Shown here: one piece after another, positions 46,133 through 56,696 of the stretch | Numbering within the stretch: the stretch's first letter is position 1 | How the letters are laid out: each line of letters begins with the position of its first letter | Source: an uncultured Aeromonadaceae bacterium | GTDB taxonomy: Bacteria > Pseudomonadota > Gammaproteobacteria > Enterobacterales > Aeromonadaceae | Direction of reading: 5' to 3' | Length of the DNA stretch: 64,000 nucleotides | NCBI GenBank assembly: GCA_945957385.1 | Contig: CAMFKP010000012.1 | Coordinates: forward strand, 1-64,000 | Translations under genes and position numbers: made by a program | The notes under the pieces: model-generated | Told to the model about the DNA's origin: nothing | Database searches by the model: none | What the model saw: only the letters and a program-made list of their open reading frames with translations

Positions 46133-48535
46133 TCCAAGTTGCTGCAATTGGTTGTGGCTGCGCGGTGTTAATTGACTCAATAGATCGCACTCGCCAACAG
46201 GGGCCAGCAAGATGTTGCCTTGTAACCGATCACATCCATATTCCTGCAGCAAACTGGCTTGTTGGCTGGTTTCAATACCTTCTCCGATCACGCGTTTGCC
46301 CATGGAGTGACTCATGCGAATAATAGAATTGACCATTTGTCGGTCTATTTCGCTATCAATCATCTTCTGCGTAAAACTGCCATCCAGTTTAATGAGATCA
46401 AACGGTGATCTGCTTAAGTAGGTGAGCGCGGAATAACCGGTACCGAAGTCATCAAGTGTCAACTTGAACCCTGCGCTGTGTAATTTACGCAACATGGCCT
46501 GGCCTGCGGTGTAGTCGAGTCGGAGGGCTTGCTCGTTGATTTCGATAGCGACCCGTCCAGGAATGATGTGGTAATTCATCGTCAACTTTTCCAATACGCC
46601 AAGCAAATCCTGATCCAGCAGTTGATGACCACTTAAATTGATCGCGACTTGCAGCCCGGACATGCCTGCGATGTCAAGTTGACGGAGTTGGTTTAGCGAG
46701 CGCTCTATTACCCAGTGGCTCAATTCACGCCCCTGTCGGCCCGAATCCAAGATGGGCATGAACTCGCTGGGTAATATCGTACCTTCTAACGGTATCTGCC
46801 AGCGGCATAGCGCTTCAATCATGCACCAGCGTCCGGTGCTGATGTCTATGACGGGCTGAAACTGTAATTGCAGCTCACCATTCCGTAAAGAGAGCGGGAA
46901 ACGTTGTTCGATGAACTGTGTCCTGACTGATCGCTGCTGTAACCTGTGGTCGAATACCTGATAATAGGGTTCGCTTTGTAGATTGACTTCATTCAATGCC
47001 AATTCGGCTTGCCGCAAAAGTTCTGTCGCATCTGTGCCTGCTGTTTCGACATAAACAATACCAGCGGCAAAACGCAGGGTCTGTGGATAACCTCCAAGCC
47101 TGATCGCGTGCTCCAGCCGTTCTTGTAATTTGGACATAATCAGGTGCAATTGTTCCTGATCTTGCAGATGGGTTAACAGCACAGCGAACATGTTGCCCTG
47201 TAAGTAACACAGCAAATCCGATTCCCGCATCGTATTGCGTAATACTTCTGCAACTTGTTGTAATTGACGTTCGCCTTCACCTGGCTGAACTAGGCGCTGG
47301 CGCGTTCCTCTTACTTCAAGAAGAATCAGCGCTAGCTGTTCTGGATGTCTTTGCAAGGCAGCGACATGACGCCGTACTTCGAAGATGAAACAGTCACGAT
47401 TGGGCAATCCAGTCAGAGCGTCGTGCAAGTTACGTTGTTCTAATAAATGACGCTGTTTATCTAATTGTTGCCGCTGGTCATCGAATAGATGATTCAGTCG
47501 ATAGCTTAATTCTTGAAGATCGCTGAGTTCGTCAAAGAGCGGTCTGATGTGACGTGGGCTCGGTGTGGGATCCAACGTCATTAAATCCGCTTTTAATGCC
47601 AGTAAACGGCGGACTTGCAGACAAAACCAGATGATCAGCAGCAGACTCATTAAACACAGGAGCCATAATTTATAGCTGTCCTGGGTGGTGCTGAGCAGTC
47701 CCATTGATGGTTCGTCGGGCAGAAGTAGCATCAAATATTCTTCGTCACCTGGCGGAGTTGTTTCCAGATGGATTAATACCGGTGAATGTGCAGCGAGTTG
47801 TCTTTCTTGTAGTAAGACAACCAGTTCTCCGAGTGAACGAATAGGTTGATGTTCCAGTTCTTGTAGTGATTGTAAAAGCGGTTGACCGATGGCTGTTTCT
47901 TTCAGTTGAGGCCACACACTGCTCATAGCCAGTGCGCGCCAATCTGGTTTGCCATCATCAATTAATGGCAGATTGCCTACATAGAAAAGAGGCGCTTGCA
48001 TTTGCGCAGATAAACGAGTCAGCGCCTCATTTAACGACGAGACAATCAGCAGTCTCCCTGGCTGATGGTCTTGGTAGCGGTTGATGGTTTGCAATAACAG
48101 GCACTGATCTTGGCAACTGATTCGAGTTTGGACTCCTGACTTAGGTGGCACTCGACGTAGCATCTCGTTGATGACATCTAATTCGGGCTGAGTTGCTCCT
48201 TCAAGCTGGGGTAATGCAGCATTATCGGCGAGCCACAGTACACGCAGTAACGGAGATGGTAGTTGGCGCGGACGCGTTGATGATGGTTGTTGCCAATAAT
48301 TGATGGCAGACGCACTGTCCTGCCTAGCTTGCTCCTGCACCAAAAAATGTAGCCATCGAGAAGCATCACGTTGACGACTATCTTGTGCAACATTGCTTCT
48401 GTTTTCGATAAGCAGGTTGAAACCCAACACTAAAATGCTTGCCACAAGCAAGATGGCCAGCGTCAGTTGTAATTTGAGAGGCAGGACTCGGCGATATAAA
48501 GACACGTTTGGTTTCTCACCAAAAAAGTGGCCCAT
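46106..48535 (-). CDS. Membrane GGDEF(degenerate)-EAL protein
   Basis: LQGNM in place of GGDEF; EAL motif MIEALCRW, EINE, DDFGTGY, IKLDGSF, GEGIET. Confidence 0.9.
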   Translation of the reverse strand: MGHFFGEKPNVSLYRRVLPLKLQLTLAILLVASILVLGFNLLIENRSNVAQDSRQRDASRWLHFLVQEQARQDSASAINYWQQPSSTRPRQLPSPLLRVLWLADNAALPQLEGATQPELDVINEMLRRVPPKSGVQTRISCQDQCLLLQTINRYQDHQPGRLLIVSSLNEALTRLSAQMQAPLFYVGNLPLIDDGKPDWRALAMSSVWPQLKETAIGQPLLQSLQELEHQPIRSLGELVVLLQERQLAAHSPVLIHLETTPPGDEEYLMLLLPDEPSMGLLSTTQDSYKLWLLCLMSLLLIIWFCLQVRRLLALKADLMTLDPTPSPRHIRPLFDELSDLQELSYRLNHLFDDQRQQLDKQRHLLEQRNLHDALTGLPNRDCFIFEVRRHVAALQRHPEQLALILLEVRGTRQRLVQPGEGERQLQQVAEVLRNTMRESDLLCYLQGNMFAVLLTHLQDQEQLHLIMSKLQERLEHAIRLGGYPQTLRFAAGIVYVETAGTDATELLRQAELALNEVNLQSEPYYQVFDHRLQQRSVRTQFIEQRFPLSLRNGELQLQFQPVIDISTGRWCMIEALCRWQIPLEGTILPSEFMPILDSGRQGRELSHWVIERSLNQLRQLDIAGMSGLQVAINLSGHQLLDQDLLGVLEKLTMNYHIIPGRVAIEINEQALRLDYTAGQAMLRKLHSAGFKLTLDDFGTGYSALTYLSRSPFDLIKLDGSFTQKMIDSEIDRQMVNSIIRMSHSMGKRVIGEGIETSQQASLLQEYGCDRLQGNILLAPVGECDLLSQLTPRSHNQLQQLGLTASGHKR

Positions 48536-48779
48536 AAGCAGGGCTGTTATTTTTTATGCATGTGTTAACCATAATGTAAAGCATGACTGGCGCCCAGCAC
48601 ACGAGGTGTGTTTTCTCGTCGGGATCTCGAAATAGTCGTCACATTTTATGTGTACATTTGGTACCAGATTCAAGAAATGAACAGCGCGCTTTTTATGTTC
48701 CCACATAGAGCTGTCTACACTGCCAAAAGAGGTTGACCAAATCCGGTTGCATCGACAGTAGACTAACTGGGAGTGAATC

Positions 48780-49175
48780 ATGAGCCATGTGCCAAGTGAG
48801 CTGCACTATACCTCAACCCATGAGTGGTTGCGGCTGGAGGATGATAACGAGGCCGTTGTTGGTATTACTCATCATGCCCAACGTCTGTTGGGGGATATGG
48901 TATTTGTCGAATTGCCGGAACTAGGCACTACTCTGATGGAAGGAGACGATGCGGCAGTTGCCGAATCAGTCAAAGCGGCCTCAGATGTATTCACTCCTGC
49001 TTCGGGCACAGTAATTGGTATCAATGATGAATTGGAAGGGGCTCCTGAACAGATAAATAGGGATTCTTACGGGGCTGGATGGCTGTTTAGAATAAAGCTA
49101 TCTGATCTCGATGAGCTGGATGAGCTGATGACAGCCGAGGAGTATCAACAGTTAATTGATAGCGAATCTGATTAG
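48780..49175 (+). CDS. gcvH: Glycine cleavage system H protein
   Basis: [40 protein letters not shown]...[18 protein letters not shown] lipoyl-Lys motif. Confidence 0.95.
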   Translation: MSHVPSELHYTSTHEWLRLEDDNEAVVGITHHAQRLLGDMVFVELPELGTTLMEGDDAAVAESVKAASDVFTPASGTVIGINDELEGAPEQINRDSYGAGWLFRIKLSDLDELDELMTAEEYQQLIDSESD

Positions 49176-49280
49176 GCTTGCGTGATTTATAAATGACTTA
49201 TTATGCAGTTATTGCGCGATAAATTGATTTAAAATTTATGTAAAACGTTTGCGCATTGTTTTTTTTGTGATAATTTAAAT

Positions 49281-49376
49281 GGCATTCAATGAGGGCGTGT
49301 CTCTCTTGAACATGCGATCGTGTATCGCGATTCCGTAGCACTTGTTTCAGCCCGGGAGTAATTCCGGGCTTTTTTT
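49281..49376 (+). ncRNA. Candidate intergenic sRNA
   Basis: Extended -10 TGTGATAAT in AT-rich DNA, ~95 nt non-coding stretch ending in AGCCCGG..CCGGGCTTTTTTT. Confidence 0.4.
49349..49376 (+). terminator. Rho-independent terminator
   Basis: AGCCCGG-gagtaatt-CCGGGCTTTTTTT. Confidence 0.9.
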
Positions 49377-49389
49377 ATAGCTAATAGAC

Positions 49390-50250
49390 CTATCCTGGAT
49401 AGTGACCGATATGGGGGCGGCGACTAGGTCCAGCCAGATGAATGTCAACAGGATTGAATGCTTTGATTGCCTCAAAACAAAAATCACCCAGAGCCTGATG
49501 TAACGATGCCGGAGCGTGGTTAGTGATAAGAATGACGCTTTTGGACAGGTTTTTACGCCGCCGAAGCAGATGCCCTAAAAAACTCGATTGGCTTTCCAGA
49601 AGCTTTGTTCTGTTAGAACCAATCTCGTCGATGATTAACAAATCGACCTCTTCCAGTGCCCGACGATAACGGTTGCGCTCATCCTGATCTTCTATGACAC
49701 CGAAGAACAGCCGATCTACGATCGATGACCATTGTTGGAAAATGACTGACTTTTGATGTTGTGCAATCAGTTCATGTGCGATTGCTCCTGCCAGAGTCGA
49801 TTTTCCAGTACCATATCCACCATAGATCAGGACGCAACTCCCACCATGCGCCGCCCAATGCTCAAAGCCGCTAATAAAGGAATGTGCAGTCTGGATGGCA
49901 TATTCAAGTGCGGGATCTTGATGATCCATTCGCTCAAATGTCCAGTCTGGGCTAAGGTCGGCCTGGGCGATCAATCGGGCAATCCGTTGCTGGCGAGCTT
50001 GTTGCTGTAACTGCAATACATCACGATTAGCCTGTGACTCATACAGACGCCGCAACTCCTCATAGCTGAGTTCTTGGTCCGCTGCGGAGTGACGACGTAG
50101 GCGCTGGATTCGTTGCATCAAGGTATTCATCTGTTTGTTCAGCTGCGGATCCCGTTCCAGTCGTCCGGCTTCCGCTGTCGTACCTGTTCGGTTCTGCGAC
50201 AATTCGTGCTCATCTTTCATGGTGAGGTAATCCTGATTCGGATGGTTCAT
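49390..50250 (-). CDS. DnaC-like AAA+ ATPase
   Basis: LIYGGYGTGKSTLAGAIAHEL; LLIIDEIGSNR. Confidence 0.85.
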   Translation of the reverse strand: MNHPNQDYLTMKDEHELSQNRTGTTAEAGRLERDPQLNKQMNTLMQRIQRLRRHSAADQELSYEELRRLYESQANRDVLQLQQQARQQRIARLIAQADLSPDWTFERMDHQDPALEYAIQTAHSFISGFEHWAAHGGSCVLIYGGYGTGKSTLAGAIAHELIAQHQKSVIFQQWSSIVDRLFFGVIEDQDERNRYRRALEEVDLLIIDEIGSNRTKLLESQSSFLGHLLRRRKNLSKSVILITNHAPASLHQALGDFCFEAIKAFNPVDIHLAGPSRRPHIGHYPG

Positions 50251-50911
50251 TCAGACGTCGGGCCTCATCGATCATCTGCAAGGCTCGTTCACTGGGTTGA
50301 CCGGGAAGCGCTTGCGGATCCGGGGGCACTTGTTGAAATCCAATGGGTACGCTTGTGTTTGGCGTTTGACGCACATAACGGCGGGCCTTGAGTTTCTTGA
50401 TAAATTTAAGCATCCACTGATGCTGAGTAGCATAAACTTCTGGGCGCCCTAACCAGTAAGCAATAAACTCGCCGAGTTCTTCTTCTGCAAAATGACTGTC
50501 CGCCAACCCACACAGTTTGGCGAGATCTGCAAAGTTCTCACTTGGACGCCAGTCCGTCTGCATCGAATGGCTCGTCGCAGCTAGGGGCAGCATAGTGCCG
50601 GTTTGTGGAACTAACGGTAAGCACAGTCGGCAGCCATGGTAGTTGGCTGGCTGGGCGCTGTTATTGTCTCGCAACAACCCGACATCAATTAATTCACGTA
50701 GCAGGGACGTTAACTGGTTGGCGGTGACCTGATAGCTGAACCCACCAATGCAATGTGGATCCTCAACGGCTAAGGAGCGACCAAGCACGGGATAGTTGAT
50801 TAACACATAGCCTTGCGGGTCAGCCTGTCTGCGCAGGTGTAGGTAATACAGACTTCGCGCAGGATGGCTGAGTGTCGGCAGGCTTAGTTGTGAGTATTCA
50901 GCAGGTGTCAT
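50210..50911 (-). CDS. DnaT-like primosomal protein
   Basis: Immediately upstream of and overlapping the dnaC-like gene; C-terminal FIAYWLGRPEVYATQHQWMLKFIKKLK. Confidence 0.65.
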   Translation of the reverse strand: MTPAEYSQLSLPTLSHPARSLYYLHLRRQADPQGYVLINYPVLGRSLAVEDPHCIGGFSYQVTANQLTSLLRELIDVGLLRDNNSAQPANYHGCRLCLPLVPQTGTMLPLAATSHSMQTDWRPSENFADLAKLCGLADSHFAEEELGEFIAYWLGRPEVYATQHQWMLKFIKKLKARRYVRQTPNTSVPIGFQQVPPDPQALPGQPSERALQMIDEARRLNEPSESGLPHHER

Positions 50912-51131
50912 CGATTAAATTGGGTAAAAATGATGAACCATTATCAGTGAACTGATGCCCTTCGCCAATCATTTCACTACGCAGCCTTGACTCCGAGCTG
51001 TGTTGGCGACATTTTGCGAGCGATTACTCAACACCTATAAAAAACCGGCATCAGAGGGTTGAAAGCTTTAGTTCTGATGTTTGGTTGACTACGCTCAAAA
51101 TGTAACAACGAACTAATTCAGCAGGCAGCAC

Positions 51132-52127
51132 ATGTTGTATTCAGGAAAACAGAAAAAAATTCTGATTATCGATGATGAGCCAGTATTCCGGGCTACGCTG
51201 ACTGCTTTTCTCCAGCAACAGGGTCACATTGTGTACCAAGCAGAAAACGGTGCCGATGGTTTGGCGGCCGTGGCTGTTTATCATCCTGAACTCGTGATGT
51301 GTGATCTCAAGATGCCCGGAATGGATGGACATCAAGTGATTCAATGTATCACTCAACGCTTTCATGAGTTGCCAGTCATTGTGGTGTCCGGAGTGAGTAG
51401 TCTTGAGGCCGTAACGCGCGCCTTACGCGCCGGGGCTCGAGACTACCTGATGAAGCCATTGCGGAATTGGCAAATCGTGGCTGATGCGATAACTGAAGTC
51501 TTTGCCTCGTTAAGTGATGACAACGAAGTGGGTGAGTTGAGTCATCATTTGAGTCGATTACACCGTGACGACCTAGCTGCGACGCAGTTACTACAAGCAA
51601 TGGCCCCACCAAAGCAGCAAAAACTCAACCATTGGATGGCCAGCTATGAATCGAATAGCCCTCTGCTGATTCCTGAATTCCTTGAACTTAATGGACAGTT
51701 ATTGGTGATTGTCATGGAGTTATCCTTCATGGGCGCGGATGCGGCATTCATCGGAGCCATGATTCGTTTCTTACTGCATGGCCCATACCGGCAATACCAA
51801 CAGGGCGAGAGCCGGTTGCTGGCATCTCCAGGTAATGTGCTTGAATACCTGAACTGGAATCTGTATGAGTCTGGATTGCAGACCAATATCAACATGGCAG
51901 TCATGCTCTTTTCGCAAGATGATGAACAGATCCGTTTTGCCAACGCAGGTCTGAACTCCCCCTCTTGGTTACAACGCGCCAATGGCATGCCTTTGGGCAT
52001 GTTACGACAAACAGACTATCCGACATTTCAACGAGTATTGAATAAGCCATGTCAGTTATCATTTCGTACCGACAACGGCGACTTATTAGAGATTGAATTG
52101 AAATCCAACCTGCAGTTCAGTCACTGA
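51132..52127 (+). CDS. RssB-like response regulator
   Basis: REC domain (IIDDEPVFRATL, MCDLKMPGMDG, MKPL) with C-terminal PP2C-like region. Confidence 0.8.
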   Translation: MLYSGKQKKILIIDDEPVFRATLTAFLQQQGHIVYQAENGADGLAAVAVYHPELVMCDLKMPGMDGHQVIQCITQRFHELPVIVVSGVSSLEAVTRALRAGARDYLMKPLRNWQIVADAITEVFASLSDDNEVGELSHHLSRLHRDDLAATQLLQAMAPPKQQKLNHWMASYESNSPLLIPEFLELNGQLLVIVMELSFMGADAAFIGAMIRFLLHGPYRQYQQGESRLLASPGNVLEYLNWNLYESGLQTNINMAVMLFSQDDEQIRFANAGLNSPSWLQRANGMPLGMLRQTDYPTFQRVLNKPCQLSFRTDNGDLLEIELKSNLQFSH

Positions 52128-52618
52128 TGTTTGTCACTTTGGCCGTCGTCGGTCCCAGGGACTGGCGCCGGGCACAGGTGAGCAAACTGTGTCATCGCAA
52201 TTGCTTGCATGATTTGACGCCAGTGTTGTTCGGCATCTGCACCGAGTTGTTCAAATACCTCCGCCATCAGTAAGCGTTGATTGCCAGACAACCGTTCCTC
52301 CATTTCAAGACCAGCAAGGCTCAAATGGAGCCTTTTTATGCGTCGATCTCGCGGGTCTGCCTGTACGTCAATTAATCCAGTCTCAATCAAGGTTCTCAAT
52401 GGGTTATTGAGCGCCTGTTTACTAACGCCAAGAATGCGTAACAGCTCATTGATACTTAATAGCGGATGGCGGCCCACGAAATAGAGAATGCGGTGATGTA
52501 CCCGCTGCAAGCCTTGTTCGGCGAGCAGTGCATCTGGCCCGCTGGTGAAGGCGCGAAAAGCAAAGTGAAACAGTTCCAGAGCCTGATTCAGTGAGGCGGG
52601 TTTATTTTGTGCTTTCAT
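52121..52618 (-). CDS. MarR-family transcriptional regulator
   Basis: LSINELLRILGVSKQALNNPLRTLIETGLIDVQADPRDRRIKRLHLS. Confidence 0.9.
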   Translation of the reverse strand: MKAQNKPASLNQALELFHFAFRAFTSGPDALLAEQGLQRVHHRILYFVGRHPLLSINELLRILGVSKQALNNPLRTLIETGLIDVQADPRDRRIKRLHLSLAGLEMEERLSGNQRLLMAEVFEQLGADAEQHWRQIMQAIAMTQFAHLCPAPVPGTDDGQSDKHQ

Positions 52619-52735
52619 ATTGACTTGTTGTCATCCGCTGGCAAGATAGGTCAACTTAACTGACGTATTTAACCTGCCATCACATCGGAATGCAACCGGC
52701 AGATGGCCCAGCAGACGCATCGACAGGAGGTCAGC

Positions 52736-53881
52736 ATGTTTGCCGAGCGGATCCAGCACCTTACCTCATCCATCATTCGCGAAATTCTCGCCGCAGCACA
52801 GCAGCCTGGCGTGATTTCATTTGCGGGTGGTTTACCAGCGGCCGGCAGCTTTCCCGAGCCGGATTGGTCAGTGCTACCTACCTATGTGAAGCAGTATGGG
52901 ATGAGCGAAGGCGAGCCTGAGTTGCGCGAGGCGATTGCTGCGGATGCACGAGCCAAGGGGATCCGCTGTGATGCTAATCAGGTATTGGTGTTGTCTGGGT
53001 CGCAACAAGGGCTGGATCTGGTCTCCAAGCTGTTTATCGATCCGCACAGCAGTGTGCTGGTTGAGTCACCAACGTATCTTGCTGCGTTGCAAAGCTTTCG
53101 CCTGTTCCAGGCGGACTGCCAAGGTGTGCCTCTCAAGGGCAATGGGCTGGACATGGCGACGTTCGAGAGCCAGGTGCGCGATCATAAACCGCGGTTTGCC
53201 TATTTGATTCCCAGTTTTCAAAATCCGTCCGGTACCTGCTATGACGTCGCTGCGCGACGCGAAACCGCAGCCATGCTTGACCAGTACGGCTTGCCGTTGC
53301 TGGAGGATGAGCCGTATTGCGAGCTGGATTACGATACCATTGAGAAGCCGCCGATCTGTTCGTTGTTGCAACGCGCACCGTGGATTTATCAAGGCAGCTT
53401 CTCGAAGATACTGATGCCTGGACTGCGTGTCGGCTATCTGATTGCACACCCTAGCCTGATTGCACCGTTAGTTCGGTTGAAGCAAGCCGCCGATCTGCAT
53501 ACCAACCGACCTGGTCAGTGGCTAGCTCTGGATTATTTACGGTCGGCCGAAAAGCCGCAGCGTCTGGCACGTCTGCAGTCCTTCTATCGGGAACGTCGCG
53601 ATGCTTTTGCCGCGGCGTTGGACGAGGAGTTTGCCGACATCGCCGAGTGGCAAGTGCCATCCGGCGGGTTGTTCTTTTGGCTGAAGCTCAAGCAGGTGCG
53701 AGATACTCGTCCGTTGTTGAAGCCAGCATTGGAAGCGTGTGTCGCATTCATGCCGGGGGAGGCGTTTTTTGCCGAAGAAAACCCACCGCATGGCTATATC
53801 CGTCTGAACTTCAGTCACACAGAACCGGAGCTGATGGTTGAAGGACTACGCCGTTTGCGCAAGGTACTTGAGACCCAGTGA
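52736..53881 (+). CDS. PLP-dependent aminotransferase (2-aminoadipate/MocR-like class I)
   Basis: ISFAGGLPAAGSFPE; LVLSGSQQGLDLVSKLF; YQGSFSKILMPGLRVGYL. Confidence 0.93.
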   Translation: MFAERIQHLTSSIIREILAAAQQPGVISFAGGLPAAGSFPEPDWSVLPTYVKQYGMSEGEPELREAIAADARAKGIRCDANQVLVLSGSQQGLDLVSKLFIDPHSSVLVESPTYLAALQSFRLFQADCQGVPLKGNGLDMATFESQVRDHKPRFAYLIPSFQNPSGTCYDVAARRETAAMLDQYGLPLLEDEPYCELDYDTIEKPPICSLLQRAPWIYQGSFSKILMPGLRVGYLIAHPSLIAPLVRLKQAADLHTNRPGQWLALDYLRSAEKPQRLARLQSFYRERRDAFAAALDEEFADIAEWQVPSGGLFFWLKLKQVRDTRPLLKPALEACVAFMPGEAFFAEENPPHGYIRLNFSHTEPELMVEGLRRLRKVLETQ

Positions 53882-53924
53882 GACCCTCCTGTGCCACTGT
53901 TATTCGGGGGCTAGGATATCCAGA

Positions 53925-54357
53925 GATGAGTAAAGTACGAACACAATGGTTAATTGGCGAGGTGGCTGACGCCAGTGGACTCAGTACGAAGATGATTCGT
54001 CACTACGAGTCGTTAGGTCTGATTCGCCCGCCTGTTCGCAGCGAGGGCGGATATCGTTATTACGATCAGCAGGCGTTGGATGAATTGATCTTCATTCGTC
54101 AGGCGCGTGAGCTGGGATTTGGTTTGCCCCAGGTCGCTGAGCTGTTGAGTTTGTGGCGCAATGAGTCACGCCATGCCGCCGATGTTCATACGTTGGCGGT
54201 GCGGCATCTTGCCGAGTTGGATAGCAAGATTGCCCGCTTGCAACAGATGCGGGAGGTGCTGGTCGATGTGGTGGCCAAATGTCATGGCGATCAGCGCGCC
54301 GACTGTCCGATTCTTGAACAGTTGGCAACAGGCGCAAAAAAAGGTTGCCATAGCTGA
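53925..54357 (+). CDS. MerR-family regulator, CueR-like
   Basis: LIGEVADASGLSTKMIRHYESLGLI; C-terminal CHGDQRADCPILEQL resembles the Cu(I) loop. Confidence 0.88.
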
Positions 54358-54414
54358 ACCGACTGGTTGATCCTCAACAGGCTTGCGCTTCCCTGACCTC
54401 GACGAGGAGACTCC

Positions 54415-55020
54415 ATGAAACTCTATTATGCCCCTGGTGCCTGCTCACTGGCTTCTCATATAGCCCTGTGTGAACTCAGATTACCGTACACGCTCGAGCG
54501 TGTGAATCTCAAAGACAAGACCATCGCTGATGGTCGGGATTTCCGTTCGATTAACCCGTTAGGCTATGTGCCGGCGCTGGAATTGAACAATGGCGAGATC
54601 CTGACCGAAGGGTCAGCCATTCTTTTCTATCTTGCCGATTTAGTCCCTGGTGCCCATTTGGTCCCCCCTGCTGGTGAGGTCGATCGCTATCGTGTACTGG
54701 CATGGCTGAATTTTATTGGTAGTGAATTACATAAAAACTTCTCGCCGTTATTTGCTAAGGACACACCCGCAGAATATAAAACGGCCGTCAGTGAACGACT
54801 CGCCGTACGGTTTGCACACGTAGATGGGGTGCTGGCCTACAGTCCCTATCTGGCCGATGGCGAGTTCAGTATTGCCGATGCCTACTTATTCGTCGTCAGC
54901 AATTGGGCGCCGGTTGTGGGGTTTGATTTATCGCCTTATTCCCATCTGTTGGCATTCCAGGAACGTATCTTGGCCCGACCGGCAGTGCAAAAAGCCATGC
55001 AGGAAGAAGGACTGCGTTGA
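54415..55020 (+). CDS. Glutathione S-transferase
   Basis: MKLYYAPGACSLASHIALCELRLPYTLERV. Confidence 0.95.
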   Translation: MKLYYAPGACSLASHIALCELRLPYTLERVNLKDKTIADGRDFRSINPLGYVPALELNNGEILTEGSAILFYLADLVPGAHLVPPAGEVDRYRVLAWLNFIGSELHKNFSPLFAKDTPAEYKTAVSERLAVRFAHVDGVLAYSPYLADGEFSIADAYLFVVSNWAPVVGFDLSPYSHLLAFQERILARPAVQKAMQEEGLR

Positions 55021-55057
55021 GGCTATTGCGGCGATGTGGCCGCAGGTTTATCGCGCG

Positions 55058-55093
55058 AATAATCGAGGGGGCAAATGCCCCCTCGATTATTTT
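55058..55093 (+). terminator. Terminator after GST gene
   Basis: AATAATCGAGGGGGC-aaat-GCCCCCTCGATTATT. Confidence 0.9.
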
Positions 55094-55590
55094 GTCGTCA
55101 TGGGCATGGCTATTGGGCTAATGCGTTCGTGATCTAAATGAGCTCCGTCACGGGCCATCTTCTATGTAGCGAATCAGCCATTGCCATAGTTACACGCGGC
55201 ATGACGTAGCTTTTACCCATATCCATGGTCAGCGATTACCCCAGTTGGAGGGCTGATTACCGTCATCGGCGCTGGTGGTTGTCGCCAGTTTCTCTGCCCG
55301 AGCAATCGGTTACAGCATTGAGCGAGCAGCCTGCTTGGCGTCTTACCGTTAAAAGGCGTGCATGACCACAACCCAGGACGTCAACCGGTGTCGTTGACAC
55401 GGCTAATCGCCGCCATCACCAAATCGTGTCGGATATATCCGCTTCAGCCATGGACCGGCGAGCCGGCTTTTCGGCCTATTTGGCAATAATTCAGTCTCGT
55501 GATGCCGTGGTAGGCGGGAAACGCCCTGGCATGGCACTGTGGCATCCATGGTTGCGTGAGTGAAAAACTTACAAAAATGTTCATTCCAGA

Positions 55591-55606
55591 TGTGAAGAAC
55601 CGCACA
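55591..55606 (+). promoter_or_regulatory. NifA upstream activator sequence for nifHDK
   Basis: TGT-gaagaaccgc-ACA (TGT-N10-ACA), ~95 bp upstream of the sigma-54 site. Confidence 0.85.
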
Positions 55607-55686
55607 AAAAGCATGAGGTTTGTTCTCTTCATCGCGGTAACAAGTTGGTTGTTCAAATATTAACTTCTTAAAAAACAATATTTTAA

Positions 55687-56637
<951 letters not shown>

Positions 56638-56696
56638 GTGATGTCGGGGCCGGCGCTGCGTCGGCCCGGGCATCCTTCGCCAGAAGGAGATACAGC

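Noticed and set aside
50210-50250. 41-nt overlap of dnaT-like and dnaC-like genes as programmed coupling
   Set aside because: An alternative dnaC start at 50220 (MKDEHELS) reduces the overlap to an ordinary 11 nt
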